Shown: positions 25,615 through 35,806 of the stretch, piece after piece
Layout of the letters: each line of letters opens with the position of its first letter
Numbering within the stretch: the stretch's first letter is position 1
Assembly: GCA_032358255.1 (NCBI GenBank)
Contig: JAULBX010025829.1
Location: 124,001-188,000 of the forward strand
Source: Heterotrichella gracilis
Lineage: Eukaryota; Sar; Xanthophyceae; Tribonematales; Xanthonemataceae
Direction: 5' to 3'
Length of the DNA: 64,000 nucleotides
Notes under the pieces: generated by a model
Seen by the model: only the letters and a program-made list of their open reading frames with translations
Told to the model about the DNA's origin: nothing
Database searches by the model: none
Made by a program: the position numbers and the translations under genes

Positions 25615-28600
25615 TTAAATTTTTACACCAATCAAACAAACATCATCCACTTGTTCAAGTGCGCCTTTCCATGACTCAAAAGCAAGATCGATGATCTCTT
25701 TTTGTTGGTGCATTGGTTTTGTTGAGTTGGCAAGAATGAGTTCTTTTAGATTCTTGAATTTAAATTTCTTGCCTTTATCGCCGCCAAACTGATCGGCGTA
25801 ACCATCAGTAACTAAATAAATTTGATCGCCAGGGAAAACTTCAATTTGATTGAGATCAAAATGTTTTCCTTCTGTTGAGTGACCACCAATTGAGAATTTA
25901 TTGGCTTTGTATTCTAAGATCTCGTTACCACGTATAATTAAAAGCGGACGATGAGCGCCTGCATAATTTAAAATGTTATCGTTTTTCGAATAAGCGCATA
26001 ATGCAATATCCATTCCATCATTGGCAGCAGCTTCTGAACTCTTTTTAATTAATTGTACTAGTTTTTCGTCAATACCTTTTAAGGCCAGTGCCGGAGAAGT
26101 TATTTTTTGATCGTTAATTACTTTGTACATAATATCGCTGCAAATAAGCGACATAAAGGCGCCCGGCACACCATGGCCAGTGCAATCAGCGGCAGCAAAA
26201 ACAGTAGTATCGCCAAAATGTTCGAACCAGTAAAAATCTCCCGAAACAATATCTTTTGGTTTGTATAAAATAAAGGAGTCAACAAAATTCTTATTGAACT
26301 CATCAATATTTGGTGCAATGGCTTGTTGAATTTTCTTCGCGTAACGTATACTATCGGTAATATCTTTATTCTTTTCTTCGATGATGGCTTTTTGTTTATT
26401 AACCTCCATCGTTCTTACATTTACTTTCTCTTCGAGATTTTGATAAAGGTTAGCGTTATCTAAAGCAATACCTACCGATACAGCTAATGTTTTTAAGATA
26501 TTGAATTGATACTCGGTGTAAACATTTTTCTCAAAACTTTGCACGGTTAAAACACCAATAGCAATTTCTTTTGAGAAAATAGGAATGTAAATAATAGAAG
26601 CAGAGTCTTTACCCGAAACCGGTGCCTGCATGCCTTTAATATATTTTTTGTACTCAACCGAATAATCGTTGATGAAAATTTCTTTTTGGTTGGTAAAACA
26701 TTGCGCGGCTAGACGGTTAGGGTCATTTGACAGATATGAAAAAGCTTCCATGGACTGGTTGTTCTCCATAAAACCTTTAAATTCCAGATGATCATTAACC
26801 GGATTGTGAAGGCCAATACCAAACATGGTAGCGTCCATTAATTTGTTTACGTTTTCGTAAACTTTACTATTAATGGTTTCTACAGATAATGAAGAACTAA
26901 TATCTTCGGCGATCTGACTTAATAAACGCGTGTTCTCATATGCCACGCGAATCTCTTCTGTTCTTTCTTTTACACGAACCTCTAGATTATTGTATAAAGA
27001 GGCATTATCTAAAGCAATGGCAGTATACAATGCCAGACTTTTTAGTAATTGTAAATGATAGTCAGTATAAATATTTGGTATAAAACTTTGTACGGTAATT
27101 ACACCGATCTTTTTTGAACCTTGTGTAATAGGAACATAAATAATTCCTTCCGGTAACTCGCCTTGTTTTGCAGAAACTTTATTTTGTCCGTAATCTCTCG
27201 CGTAATTATTTATTAAATAATCTTTTTGATCTGTGAAACACTGTATTGCCGGGCGGTGCGTTTCTGTTAACATGTAAGAGAATACGTCAAGTTTTTCACC
27301 TTTCTCAATTACGCCTTCAAAAACAATACTACCTTTCTCTTCATCATAAATGCCAATTCCAAAAACGGTGGCATCCATTAATTTATTTACATTCTTGTAT
27401 ACTTTAGCAATAATATCCTCAATAGAAAAAGTACTGGATATCTCTTTTCCGATCTCGCTCACTAAACGGGTGTTCTCGTACGTTTTAACGATCTCTTCTT
27501 TTTGCTTTACAACTTCAAGAGTACGCTCATTTACTTTCTCTTCAAGATTTTGGTATAAGTTGGCGTTATCTAAAGCAATACCAATAGACACCACTAAATT
27601 TTTAAGGAGACTAACGTGATAATCAGTGTAGGCATCTTTTTCAAGACTCTGCACCGTAATAACACCTATGACTTCGCTCTTTGAATAAAGTGGCAAATAA
27701 ATAATAGAAGCAGTAGCCTTACCAAGAACAGGAACCGCCTCTAAAGTAACGTACTTAGAGTGTTCATTAACAAAATCGTTAATTACAATTTCTTTTTTGT
27801 TGTGAAAACAAATAGAACCTAAACGGTTAAGATCGGTAACATCTACCTGGTAATTTGGCAGGATCTCGTTGTTCTCCCTAAAGCCGTTAAATTCTAAAGT
27901 ATAATTTTTAGGATCGAACAAGGCAATTCCAAAACTATCGGTTTTCATTAAACGATTAATATTCTTGTATACCGAAGAAATGATAGTATCAATAGAAAGA
28001 GAGGAACTTAATTCTTTTGCTATCTCACCCAATAAACGTGTATCATTATAATTTTTTTCTATTTCCGCTGTTCTTTCTTCAACACGGGTTTCCATGTTGG
28101 TGTAAAGGGATGCGTTATCAATGGCAATGGCAGCGTAAGTTGCAACCGATTTTATTAATTGCAAATGATAATCGCTGTAGGCATGCGCTTTAAAACTTTG
28201 TACAGTAATTACCCCTATCTTCTTTTTATTTTGAGTGAGGGGTATGTACATAATAGATTCTGTATTTCTTCCCGGGATAGAATGACGGTTGATGATCTTA
28301 TTTGTTTTTAAAAACTCTTCGGTAAAATCGTGGATCACATAATCTTCCTGATTGGTAAAACACAAAACTGCGGGACGAGCTACATCCGTAAGATCATAAA
28401 AATAATCTTCCAGAATCTCACCTTCCTCAATTACACCGCTAAAATTAATGCGTTTGGCAACGGGATCGTAAATACCAATACCAAACATGGTAGCATCCAT
28501 TAATTTATTTACGCTGTTATATACTTTGCTGATAATTTCTTCAATGGAAAAAGTAGTAGATATTTCTCTACCGATCTGACTAACGAGACGGGTATTATCA

Positions 28601-30837
28601 AACGTTTTTTCAATTTCTTCCTTTTGCTTTACAATTTCTTTGGTACGGTCTTTTACTTTGTCCTCCATATGCTCATACAAATAAGCATTCTCTAAGGCAA
28701 TAGCAGTATAGGTTCCAAGGGTTCGTAAAATATCAATGTGATGCGATTGATAGGCGAATTTTTTAAAACTTTGTACAGTAATAACACCAATTATTTTTTC
28801 ACCCAACATCATAGGTGTGAATAATAATGAGTTTGGCATATCGCCGGCAACTACTCTTATTTCTTTAACGTATTTTTGATATTCGTTTACATTATCGTTC
28901 AGAAAAATATCTTTCCTGTTCTTAACACACCAAACTGTGTAGTTATTATCGTCGGTTAATGGAATAGTAGCCACATCCTGATCTAATACACCATTCTCTA
29001 TCTCGTATTTGTATTCAACGGCGCCAATATCGGGACGGTAAAGACGCACGCCAAAACAATCAGCTTCCATAATTTCCTTAATGGAAGCGTGTAATTTTTT
29101 AAAGATCTTACCAAGATTTAAGCTTGACGTAATTTCTTTACCGATCTCACTTAACTTTTTATTGTTCTCGTAGGTCTTTTCAATTTCTTCTTTACTCTTT
29201 ACTAACTCTTTGGTCCTTTCCGCAACTTTAAGTTCCTGCTCTTCGTACATCTTTGCATTTTCTAATGCAATAGCGGTGTAAGTTGCAAGGTTCTTAAAAA
29301 TATTTACCTGGTATTTACCGTAAGCGTTCTTGTTAAAACTTTGTACGGTCATTACACCCAAAAGCACATCTTTGTTCCTAAGTGGAAGATAGATCAATGA
29401 CGAAACATTTTTGCCGGCCTTTGGAGCAGCATTGGCAGCAGCAAGGTAGTTTGATATCTCCTCCTCATAGTTGTTAATAACGATATCGCGGTTTTGTTTA
29501 AAACAAATGGTAGTTAAGCGATCATCTTCATTTAACTCGTACTTTATGTTCTCAAAACGATCTTCCCCCTCAATATATAATGGATAAACAATAGAATTGT
29601 CTTCCTGATTGTATATGGCAATACCAAAACCGGTAGCGTCCATTAACTCATTCACACTTTTGTAAACCGTATTTACAATTGTAGCAACCGATAAATTAGA
29701 AATGATCTTTTGTCCAACTTCACGCATTAACACCAAACTGTCTGAGAAGTTCTCAAGTTCTTTCGCACGTTCTTCTAAGATCGCTTTTTCTGCCTGCGAC
29801 TGTAATACTTTATTTTGTAGTTCAAGACTTTTTGAAAGCTGGGCGCTTTTGTGATTACGTACATCTTCTTTAGCCTGGTGAAAAACCTTATAGAATTTTA
29901 AAGCCTCTGACGAATTATTTTCTTTTTCAAATAACTCTGCTAATTTTTCGCTTGCCTGAAAAGCCGCTTCCTTACTGTGTATCTGAACCGCGAGTTCATA
30001 TGCCTCAGTTAAATTCTTAATAGCATTAACATTATCATTCTTTTGAATGTATAATTTGCCAATGTTATTTAAAGTAGTAGCAACACCAAATTTAAAATCA
30101 ATGTCCTTACGGATCTTTAAACTCTGGTTAAATTTTTCTAAGGCTTTATCAAATTGTTTTAAACCCGTGTAAGCTCTGCCTAAACCATCAAGTGCGAAAG
30201 CCGCAACTCTGTAGTTACCGGTTAACTCGGCAATAATATTTAAACAATCGTTATAATAATCAAGTGCTTTGTTGTAATCTTTTAAATTATAATGCGTTTC
30301 ACCAAGACCATCCAATACCTTAATTAAAATACTCTTAAGATCGTGTTGACGGCAGATTTTCTCGCTTTTGGTCAATACATCCAGTGCGCTATCGTTTTGC
30401 TCAATGGTGTAATACACGGTTCCCATGCCGTTTAAGCCATCGGCCATACCAAATTCAAAATTGATCTCGGTACTTAGATCGTAGCTTTTTTTATAATATT
30501 TAATGGAAGTGTCGTAATCCGATAGATAGAAAAAATTAGATCCCAGGATATAATTGGTCTCCGATTCGTTCTTTTTATCTTTTAAGGATTGAAATAAAGA
30601 AATGGCCTCAAAACAATAGTTGGCCGCATCTTCGTTCTTGGCTATCCAAACATGACAAGCACCTAAGGTTTTTTTAGCGTGGGCAATACCATTAATATAA
30701 TTTGCGGCTATAGAATTCTCTAAAGCTTTACTAGCCAGTTCAATTGATTTAGGTGCATTTTCGCGGTTTAAACTCCACGCGTTAGCATTTAATTCATCAA
30801 TTTCCAGGGTAGAATTATTTAAGGTAGGTGTGTCCAA
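25615..30837 (-). CDS. TPR-(GAF)x6-SpoIIE giant signalling phosphatase
   Basis: 1740 residues, cytosolic, with no signal or membrane helix. The start is a TTG (30835-30837); no in-frame ATG lies upstream. TPR repeats fill ~20-340. Six GAF domains follow at about 369-522, 566-719, 756-909, 942-1089, 1126-1275 and 1306-1456, each joined by a coiled-coil linker of the ERTKEIVKQKEEIEKT type. A SpoIIE/PP2C phosphatase occupies ~1509-1740, with intact DIVSGDFYW, ADCTGHGVPGAFM, DGMDIALCAY and VTDGYADQFGG. GAF3-4 and GAF5-6 look like a duplicated pair. Each GAF carries a conserved Cys (C-F-T-N-Q or C-F-K-Q-N). Ligands are unknown. It probably integrates several small-molecule signals to control a phosphoprotein switch. 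Confidence 0.93.
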   Translation of the reverse strand: MDTPTLNNSTLEIDELNANAWSLNRENAPKSIELASKALENSIAANYINGIAHAKKTLGACHVWIAKNEDAANYCFEAISLFQSLKDKKNESETNYILGSNFFYLSDYDTSIKYYKKSYDLSTEINFEFGMADGLNGMGTVYYTIEQNDSALDVLTKSEKICRQHDLKSILIKVLDGLGETHYNLKDYNKALDYYNDCLNIIAELTGNYRVAAFALDGLGRAYTGLKQFDKALEKFNQSLKIRKDIDFKFGVATTLNNIGKLYIQKNDNVNAIKNLTEAYELAVQIHSKEAAFQASEKLAELFEKENNSSEALKFYKVFHQAKEDVRNHKSAQLSKSLELQNKVLQSQAEKAILEERAKELENFSDSLVLMREVGQKIISNLSVATIVNTVYKSVNELMDATGFGIAIYNQEDNSIVYPLYIEGEDRFENIKYELNEDDRLTTICFKQNRDIVINNYEEEISNYLAAANAAPKAGKNVSSLIYLPLRNKDVLLGVMTVQSFNKNAYGKYQVNIFKNLATYTAIALENAKMYEEQELKVAERTKELVKSKEEIEKTYENNKKLSEIGKEITSSLNLGKIFKKLHASIKEIMEADCFGVRLYRPDIGAVEYKYEIENGVLDQDVATIPLTDDNNYTVWCVKNRKDIFLNDNVNEYQKYVKEIRVVAGDMPNSLLFTPMMLGEKIIGVITVQSFKKFAYQSHHIDILRTLGTYTAIALENAYLYEHMEDKVKDRTKEIVKQKEEIEKTFDNTRLVSQIGREISTTFSIEEIISKVYNSVNKLMDATMFGIGIYDPVAKRINFSGVIEEGEILEDYFYDLTDVARPAVLCFTNQEDYVIHDFTEEFLKTNKIINRHSIPGRNTESIMYIPLTQNKKKIGVITVQSFKAHAYSDYHLQLIKSVATYAAIAIDNASLYTNMETRVEERTAEIEKNYNDTRLLGEIAKELSSSLSIDTIISSVYKNINRLMKTDSFGIALFDPKNYTLEFNGFRENNEILPNYQVDVTDLNRLGSICFHNKKEIVINDFVNEHSKYVTLEAVPVLGKATASIIYLPLYSKSEVIGVITVQSLEKDAYTDYHVSLLKNLVVSIGIALDNANLYQNLEEKVNERTLEVVKQKEEIVKTYENTRLVSEIGKEISSTFSIEDIIAKVYKNVNKLMDATVFGIGIYDEEKGSIVFEGVIEKGEKLDVFSYMLTETHRPAIQCFTDQKDYLINNYARDYGQNKVSAKQGELPEGIIYVPITQGSKKIGVITVQSFIPNIYTDYHLQLLKSLALYTAIALDNASLYNNLEVRVKERTEEIRVAYENTRLLSQIAEDISSSLSVETINSKVYENVNKLMDATMFGIGLHNPVNDHLEFKGFMENNQSMEAFSYLSNDPNRLAAQCFTNQKEIFINDYSVEYKKYIKGMQAPVSGKDSASIIYIPIFSKEIAIGVLTVQSFEKNVYTEYQFNILKTLAVSVGIALDNANLYQNLEEKVNVRTMEVNKQKAIIEEKNKDITDSIRYAKKIQQAIAPNIDEFNKNFVDSFILYKPKDIVSGDFYWFEHFGDTTVFAAADCTGHGVPGAFMSLICSDIMYKVINDQKITSPALALKGIDEKLVQLIKKSSEAAANDGMDIALCAYSKNDNILNYAGAHRPLLIIRGNEILEYKANKFSIGGHSTEGKHFDLNQIEVFPGDQIYLVTDGYADQFGGDKGKKFKFKNLKELILANSTKPMHQQKEIIDLAFESWKGALEQVDDVCLIGVKI

Positions 30838-30934
30838 TTTATACGTTAAAACACATAAATATAAGGTAGTTTACCTTAAAAACAAAATTTTGGGGAACTT
30901 ATGGGAAGATCCTTAACCTCAGCCTGTTAAAGCC

Positions 30935-32713
30935 TTATTCTACAAGCATTTCAAAAGGAAGGCGAGCCTGGACCCCTTTTAGGTTGATGAGTTTTTGAAG
31001 TTCTTTAAAGTATGAATAAGAGATCCCTAAGTTCTTTTTGATCAAACGCGACTCTAATTCTGTTTCCTTTTTGCCCAAAAATGCATCGAAAGGACTTTTT
31101 TGTTTAGGCAATTCTACCAGTTTATAATCGGTTAATTTTGCCTTCTTAACGGCGTAAGCAATGGCATCATTTAAGCCACCTAACTCGTCAACTAAATTTA
31201 TCTTTAATGCGTCAGAACCAGTCCACACGCGACCCTGACCAATGCTATCCACATCGGCCTGGCTCATTTTACGACCTTCGGCTACACGTTTTGTAAACAC
31301 ATCATACACCTTCTCTACCCCACTTTGAATGTAATCATATTCAGAGGCGGAAACAGATCTTAAAGCGCCTCCAACATCGCTGTGTAAATTTGTGTTCACT
31401 GTATCAACAGTAATTCCGAGTTTTTGATCTAATGCTTTCTGAATATTTGGGATCATCCCGAATACACCAATAGAACCCGTAATGGTATTGGGTTGCGCAA
31501 AAATGCGATCGGCCGCACAGCTAATATAATAACCTCCGCTTGCAGCCGTGTTACCCATACTTACAATAACAGGTTTTGTCTTTTTAGCAAGCACCACTTC
31601 TCTCCATATCACGTCGCTGGCAAGAGCACTGCCGCCCGGCGAGTTAACACGTAATACAATTGCTTTTATTTTGTCATCCAAGCGCGCCTCTTTAATTGTT
31701 TTTGCTAATGCGTCAGAACCGATCTCATCATCGCTACCATTACCGCCAGAAATGCTACCGATAGCGTATATAACTGCGATTTTTTGAACATCTTTCGCTT
31801 TTACTTTTGTGTCTTTTGGTTCATATTTATCAAGGCCCAACAGATTTAATTTTTCTTTTTCGGCAACGCCAACTTTCTTTTTAATTTCAGAAATCACTTC
31901 GTCTTCATAAGCAGCCGCGTCAACTAATTTACCAACAGCATCCTCCGGAAAGCGGATCTGCAATGTGTTGGCCATTTTATTAAGTTCATCAACAGAAATT
32001 TTTCTGTCTGTTGAAACCTGCGTTATCATTGTATTCCATATACTATTTAAAAATGTTTCAGATTGATGTCTGTTAGAAGCACTCATTTTATCGAGTAAAA
32101 AAGGCTCCACAAAACTTTTAAATCTTCCGTGACGAAAAACCTGTACCTCAACTCCTAATTTTTCAAATGCATTTTTATAGAACATGATGCTCATGCTTAA
32201 ACCTTTCCAATCTAAGTCGCCCTGTGGGTTTAAGAAGATCTTATTAGCAACCGAAGCCAAATAATATTCTTTTTGTCCATAATATTCCGCGTAACTGTAA
32301 ATGAATTTTCCTGATTTTTTAAAATCTTCCAAGCCATTTCTTAATTCTTCGATGGTGGCGAATCCAGCTTCCAGATTTTTAGAATATAAATAAATACCCT
32401 TTATTTTATCGTCTGTTTTTGCTTTAGAGATCTTATCAAGCATAACATTTAAGCCACTGCCGCCTTTATCAGCGAAAGAAGCTAATTCACCAAAATCTTT
32501 AAAAGGATTTTCTTTTTCGCGGTCAATAATTGGTCCATCGAGTTCAATTTTTAAAACAGAATTGGTCTTGGCAACAGAAACCTCATTCTCATCTTTTGTA
32601 TCCATACCCCCAAAACTCGATTTAATTGCCCCCACAAGGATAATAACCGCTAAAATTGTAGCTAAGATTATTCCTATTACCGATCCGAAAAATGCCCCAA
32701 AAAACTGCTTCAT
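30935..32713 (-). CDS. sppA: Signal peptide peptidase SppA, 67-kDa type
   Basis: 592 residues with an N-terminal membrane helix (~8-30) and two S49 domains in tandem. The Ser/Lys dyad is split between them as in the E. coli enzyme: K148 in YGQKEYYLAS of the first half and S392 in NTAASGGYYISCAAD of the second. It degrades cleaved signal peptides in the membrane. The gene is divergent from folK-dNK with a 65-base gap and ends 97 bases before the TTG of the giant phosphatase. Confidence 0.95.
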   Translation of the reverse strand: MKQFFGAFFGSVIGIILATILAVIILVGAIKSSFGGMDTKDENEVSVAKTNSVLKIELDGPIIDREKENPFKDFGELASFADKGGSGLNVMLDKISKAKTDDKIKGIYLYSKNLEAGFATIEELRNGLEDFKKSGKFIYSYAEYYGQKEYYLASVANKIFLNPQGDLDWKGLSMSIMFYKNAFEKLGVEVQVFRHGRFKSFVEPFLLDKMSASNRHQSETFLNSIWNTMITQVSTDRKISVDELNKMANTLQIRFPEDAVGKLVDAAAYEDEVISEIKKKVGVAEKEKLNLLGLDKYEPKDTKVKAKDVQKIAVIYAIGSISGGNGSDDEIGSDALAKTIKEARLDDKIKAIVLRVNSPGGSALASDVIWREVVLAKKTKPVIVSMGNTAASGGYYISCAADRIFAQPNTITGSIGVFGMIPNIQKALDQKLGITVDTVNTNLHSDVGGALRSVSASEYDYIQSGVEKVYDVFTKRVAEGRKMSQADVDSIGQGRVWTGSDALKINLVDELGGLNDAIAYAVKKAKLTDYKLVELPKQKSPFDAFLGKKETELESRLIKKNLGISYSYFKELQKLINLKGVQARLPFEMLVE

Positions 32714-32721
32714 AATACTGT

Positions 32722-32729
32722 TATATTTG
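32722..32729 (+). promoter_or_regulatory. -7 element of the folK-dNK promoter
   Basis: TATATTTG matches TAnnTTTG exactly, 50 bases before the ATG at 32779, inside the divergent gap with sppA. No clear TTTG is seen at -33. Confidence 0.4.
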
Positions 32730-32778
32730 TAAATTGATTAAAGGTAGAGAATAAACAATTTTACTCTGAAAGATTATT

Positions 32779-33867
32779 ATGAATGTAGCTTTTTTATGTT
32801 TGGGCGGAAATATTGGCAACCGAATAGAGAATATGACCGCAGCCAAAAAGGCCATAGATGGGCATTTGGGGAAAATTAACAAACAATCTGGGATATATGA
32901 AACGGCAGCCTGGGGAAGCGATTCGCAAAATAATTATCTGAACCAGGTAATTGAGGTACACACCAAATTAAGTGCAGAAAAGTTATTAAAAGCTTTGTTA
33001 GCCATTGAAAAAAAACTGGGAAGGAAAAGAAATGCAAAAAAAAATAGCGATAGAACTATTGACATTGATATTTTATTTTTTAATGATGAGATACATGCAG
33101 GCAAAAAAATGGAGATCCCCCACCCGCGTTTGCACCAGCGTAATTTTGTTTTAAAACCATTAAGCGAAATTGCGAGCGGTCTAAAACATCCGGTGCTAAA
33201 AAAAACCATTAAAACACTTTCTAAAAACAGTAAAGATAAGCTGTCTGTAAAACCCTACGATCCTGTAAAAAATTTAAGATACATTTGTATTGAGGGTAAC
33301 ATAGGTTCCGGCAAATCAACACTGGCAAAGGCTTTGGCAAAAAAAATGAAAGCCACTTTTTTACCCGAAGAGTTTGAAGACAATCTTCTATTACCCTTGT
33401 TCTATGAAAATAAAAAACTATTTGCCTTTCCTTTAGAGTATAGTTTTTTAATAGCGCGTTTTAAACAAATGCAATATGCTTTTAAACATGAGAAAAAATT
33501 AATTGTGAGTGATTACAGTATTTATAAATGCCTGTGGTTTGCCAAAATTAATTTAACAGCAAAGGACTATAAACTCTTTAAAGAGCAGTTTAAATTGATG
33601 CTGGCACAATTACCTCAACCCGATCTCATTATTCATTTAAGCAGCGCAACAAATAACTTAAAGCAGAATATTAAAAAACGTGGTCGTAAATACGAACAAA
33701 GCATTTCTGAAGATTATTTAAAAGCTATTGCCGTGCAGTTTGAAAAAGGGGTGCAAAAGTTAAAGCACATTAAGACCATTAATATACCCATAAATGCCTA
33801 TCACCCTAAGCTCGAAGAGGCTTCTATAAGAACAATCAATAACTTTATAAAAGAAAATTTTGGCTAA
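32779..33867 (+). CDS. folK: Bifunctional HPPK (FolK) - deoxynucleoside kinase fusion
   Basis: 362 residues. Residues 1-~130 are 6-hydroxymethyl-7,8-dihydropterin pyrophosphokinase (folate pathway): LGGNIGNR, the DRTIDIDILFF metal/substrate motif and IPHPRLHQRNFVLKPL. Residues ~166-362 are a deoxynucleoside kinase of the dGK/dCK type with P-loop G173-N-I-G-S-G-K-S180, a PEEFEDNL substrate motif and a DYSIYKCLWF region (DRS-like). The domains are joined in one uninterrupted frame. The fusion is known from Bacteroidota, where kinase and HPPK are otherwise separate; it links folate synthesis and nucleotide salvage on one polypeptide. Confidence 0.93.
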   Translation: MNVAFLCLGGNIGNRIENMTAAKKAIDGHLGKINKQSGIYETAAWGSDSQNNYLNQVIEVHTKLSAEKLLKALLAIEKKLGRKRNAKKNSDRTIDIDILFFNDEIHAGKKMEIPHPRLHQRNFVLKPLSEIASGLKHPVLKKTIKTLSKNSKDKLSVKPYDPVKNLRYICIEGNIGSGKSTLAKALAKKMKATFLPEEFEDNLLLPLFYENKKLFAFPLEYSFLIARFKQMQYAFKHEKKLIVSDYSIYKCLWFAKINLTAKDYKLFKEQFKLMLAQLPQPDLIIHLSSATNNLKQNIKKRGRKYEQSISEDYLKAIAVQFEKGVQKLKHIKTINIPINAYHPKLEEASIRTINNFIKENFG

Positions 33868-33903
33868 TAAATCCAAAAAAATTACATTTAGTTAATATTT
33901 GAA

Positions 33904-35802
33904 ATGAAGAAAACCCTGCTGTTTTTATTTATTGCTTTTTGCTCCGTTTTTTTGAAGGCGCAAATTACTATTATTGGTCATACTGAACATAACAGTTCGC
34001 CAATTGCAAACACCACTATTTATGTAAAACAAGATGGTGTTATTAAAGAGACAATAACTACAAAAACAAAACCTGATTTCACTTTAAAATTAGCGTTCAA
34101 TCACAATTACATTATCTCTTTCAGTAATTCAAAGTACCAGAACATGTTCATGGAAATTATTGGGGACAATATTCCAAAAGAAAAACAAGACATTAATATG
34201 GTGCATGAATTAAATGTTCCTTTTGTTCTAAAATCAGATGAAGATATTGATACGAGTGCTTTCAGAAAAGCATTTTGCAGAATAGTATTTGATGGTAAAT
34301 CTAAAATGATTGCCGATAGTGCTTATGCTTCAAAATTTAACAGAACTGTTTTAAAGAATACAATTCAGCAAGTGCAAATGACCGATGAGCAGCCTGTTGT
34401 TGAGGTGCCTGTTATACTCGCAGGGAACATTTGTTTAAATAAAAATTCAAAATTACCGGTAATTAATCAGGTAATTACTGCCATTGATAAAAATGGTAAG
34501 ATCATGAAAACAACTGCCACTAACAGGTTTGGTGCTTTTGCATTTACTGGTATTAAAGCTTCCGAAATTGCTAAACTAAAAATGGAACTAAAGAATAGTG
34601 AAGGAACATTAGCAAGTTTTACTTTGTTTAATTCAGCCAAAGTTGTTATTGCAGAGACAAAACCCGTAAATAATAGTTGCGAATGGGTATTAAAGCCAAC
34701 CGATTTAAGGAACCTTATAAACAATCAATACACTTCTAACATTGGTGGCAAATTATTATTATCATCTGCTCAGCAAAAGAAATTTTTTGCCAATAAAACA
34801 ATTTACTTATGTAATAAGAATAATACCATCATTAAAAAAACAACCACAAATGTTTTAGGTGCTTTTGTGTTTGAAGATATAAAACCCGAAACCAGTTATT
34901 TTATAGGTGTAGATATTAAGGAAGTTGGCAATGGTGAGAAACTGGACCTATTAAATAAAGATGATAACTACGTTAAGTTCTTTGATACCATTGCCGGAAC
35001 AAGAAGGTCGTTAAAAATAAACTCTAATTACAACCAATTATTTAACTCTATTTCCATTGGTGAAGATGAAATGAAAATGAATGTGAACGCAAAAGTTTAC
35101 GGCGATCAAAACTCTAATCCTTTAGGTAAAGTAAAAATTATTTTGTTGAACGAAAATTATTTAGTTATTGACTCTGTACTGACAGATGATTTTGGTGCTT
35201 TTAAATTTAAATACCTGCCTTTCTTAAAACGTTTTTATTTAAGTGCTAACAATTCTGACAATCTGCTGGACGCCTTTAAGAATATTCTAATTTATACTAT
35301 GGATGATAAGTTAGTGAAGATCATTACCAACGAAAAAGGAAAACGCTTTATTTATAAGCCCATTGATGCAGAAATAAATCAAATAAAAGATATTGAATTA
35401 GATGACCCTTGGTTGAACCTGATGAGCAACAAACCAAATAGTAAGAACAACACAATTATAGAAAATATTTTATTTGAAACAAACAAAACCGATCTTTTGC
35501 CACAGGCACAAGAAGTGTTGAATAAGGTAATTTTAGTATTGAATACAAATAAAGCCATTAAGATCGAGATCAGCGCACATACCGATAGCAAAGGCACTGA
35601 CGCGGACAATTTAAAATTAAGTCAGCTTAGAGCTAAAACAGCTTTAAATTATATTACGGCGGCTGGTATTGATGCAGACAGAATTATTTCTATAGGCTAT
35701 GGCGAAGGAAAATTATTAAATAAGTGTAAAGACAACACGCCTTGCAGTGAGATAGAACATGCGCAAAACAGACGTGTGGAATTTAAAATATTAGAAAATT
35801 AA
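33904..35802 (+). CDS. OmpA-family outer-membrane protein with carboxypeptidase-like repeat domains
   Basis: 632 residues. Signal peptide (1-19, ending FLKAQ); several beta-sandwich CarboxypepD_reg-like units (for example TTNVLGAFVFEDIKPETSYFIGVDI and LTDDFGAFKFKYLPF) from ~20 to 490. A C-terminal OmpA peptidoglycan-binding domain lies at ~515-630 (NILFETNKTDLLP, ISAHTDSKGTDADNLKLSQLRA, RRVEF). It probably tethers the outer membrane to peptidoglycan or acts as an envelope scaffold. gldC starts 4 bases after its stop, so the two are cotranscribed, in keeping with a gliding or T9SS-linked envelope role. Confidence 0.9.
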   Translation: MKKTLLFLFIAFCSVFLKAQITIIGHTEHNSSPIANTTIYVKQDGVIKETITTKTKPDFTLKLAFNHNYIISFSNSKYQNMFMEIIGDNIPKEKQDINMVHELNVPFVLKSDEDIDTSAFRKAFCRIVFDGKSKMIADSAYASKFNRTVLKNTIQQVQMTDEQPVVEVPVILAGNICLNKNSKLPVINQVITAIDKNGKIMKTTATNRFGAFAFTGIKASEIAKLKMELKNSEGTLASFTLFNSAKVVIAETKPVNNSCEWVLKPTDLRNLINNQYTSNIGGKLLLSSAQQKKFFANKTIYLCNKNNTIIKKTTTNVLGAFVFEDIKPETSYFIGVDIKEVGNGEKLDLLNKDDNYVKFFDTIAGTRRSLKINSNYNQLFNSISIGEDEMKMNVNAKVYGDQNSNPLGKVKIILLNENYLVIDSVLTDDFGAFKFKYLPFLKRFYLSANNSDNLLDAFKNILIYTMDDKLVKIITNEKGKRFIYKPIDAEINQIKDIELDDPWLNLMSNKPNSKNNTIIENILFETNKTDLLPQAQEVLNKVILVLNTNKAIKIEISAHTDSKGTDADNLKLSQLRAKTALNYITAAGIDADRIISIGYGEGKLLNKCKDNTPCSEIEHAQNRRVEFKILEN

Positions 35803-35806
35803 GAAC

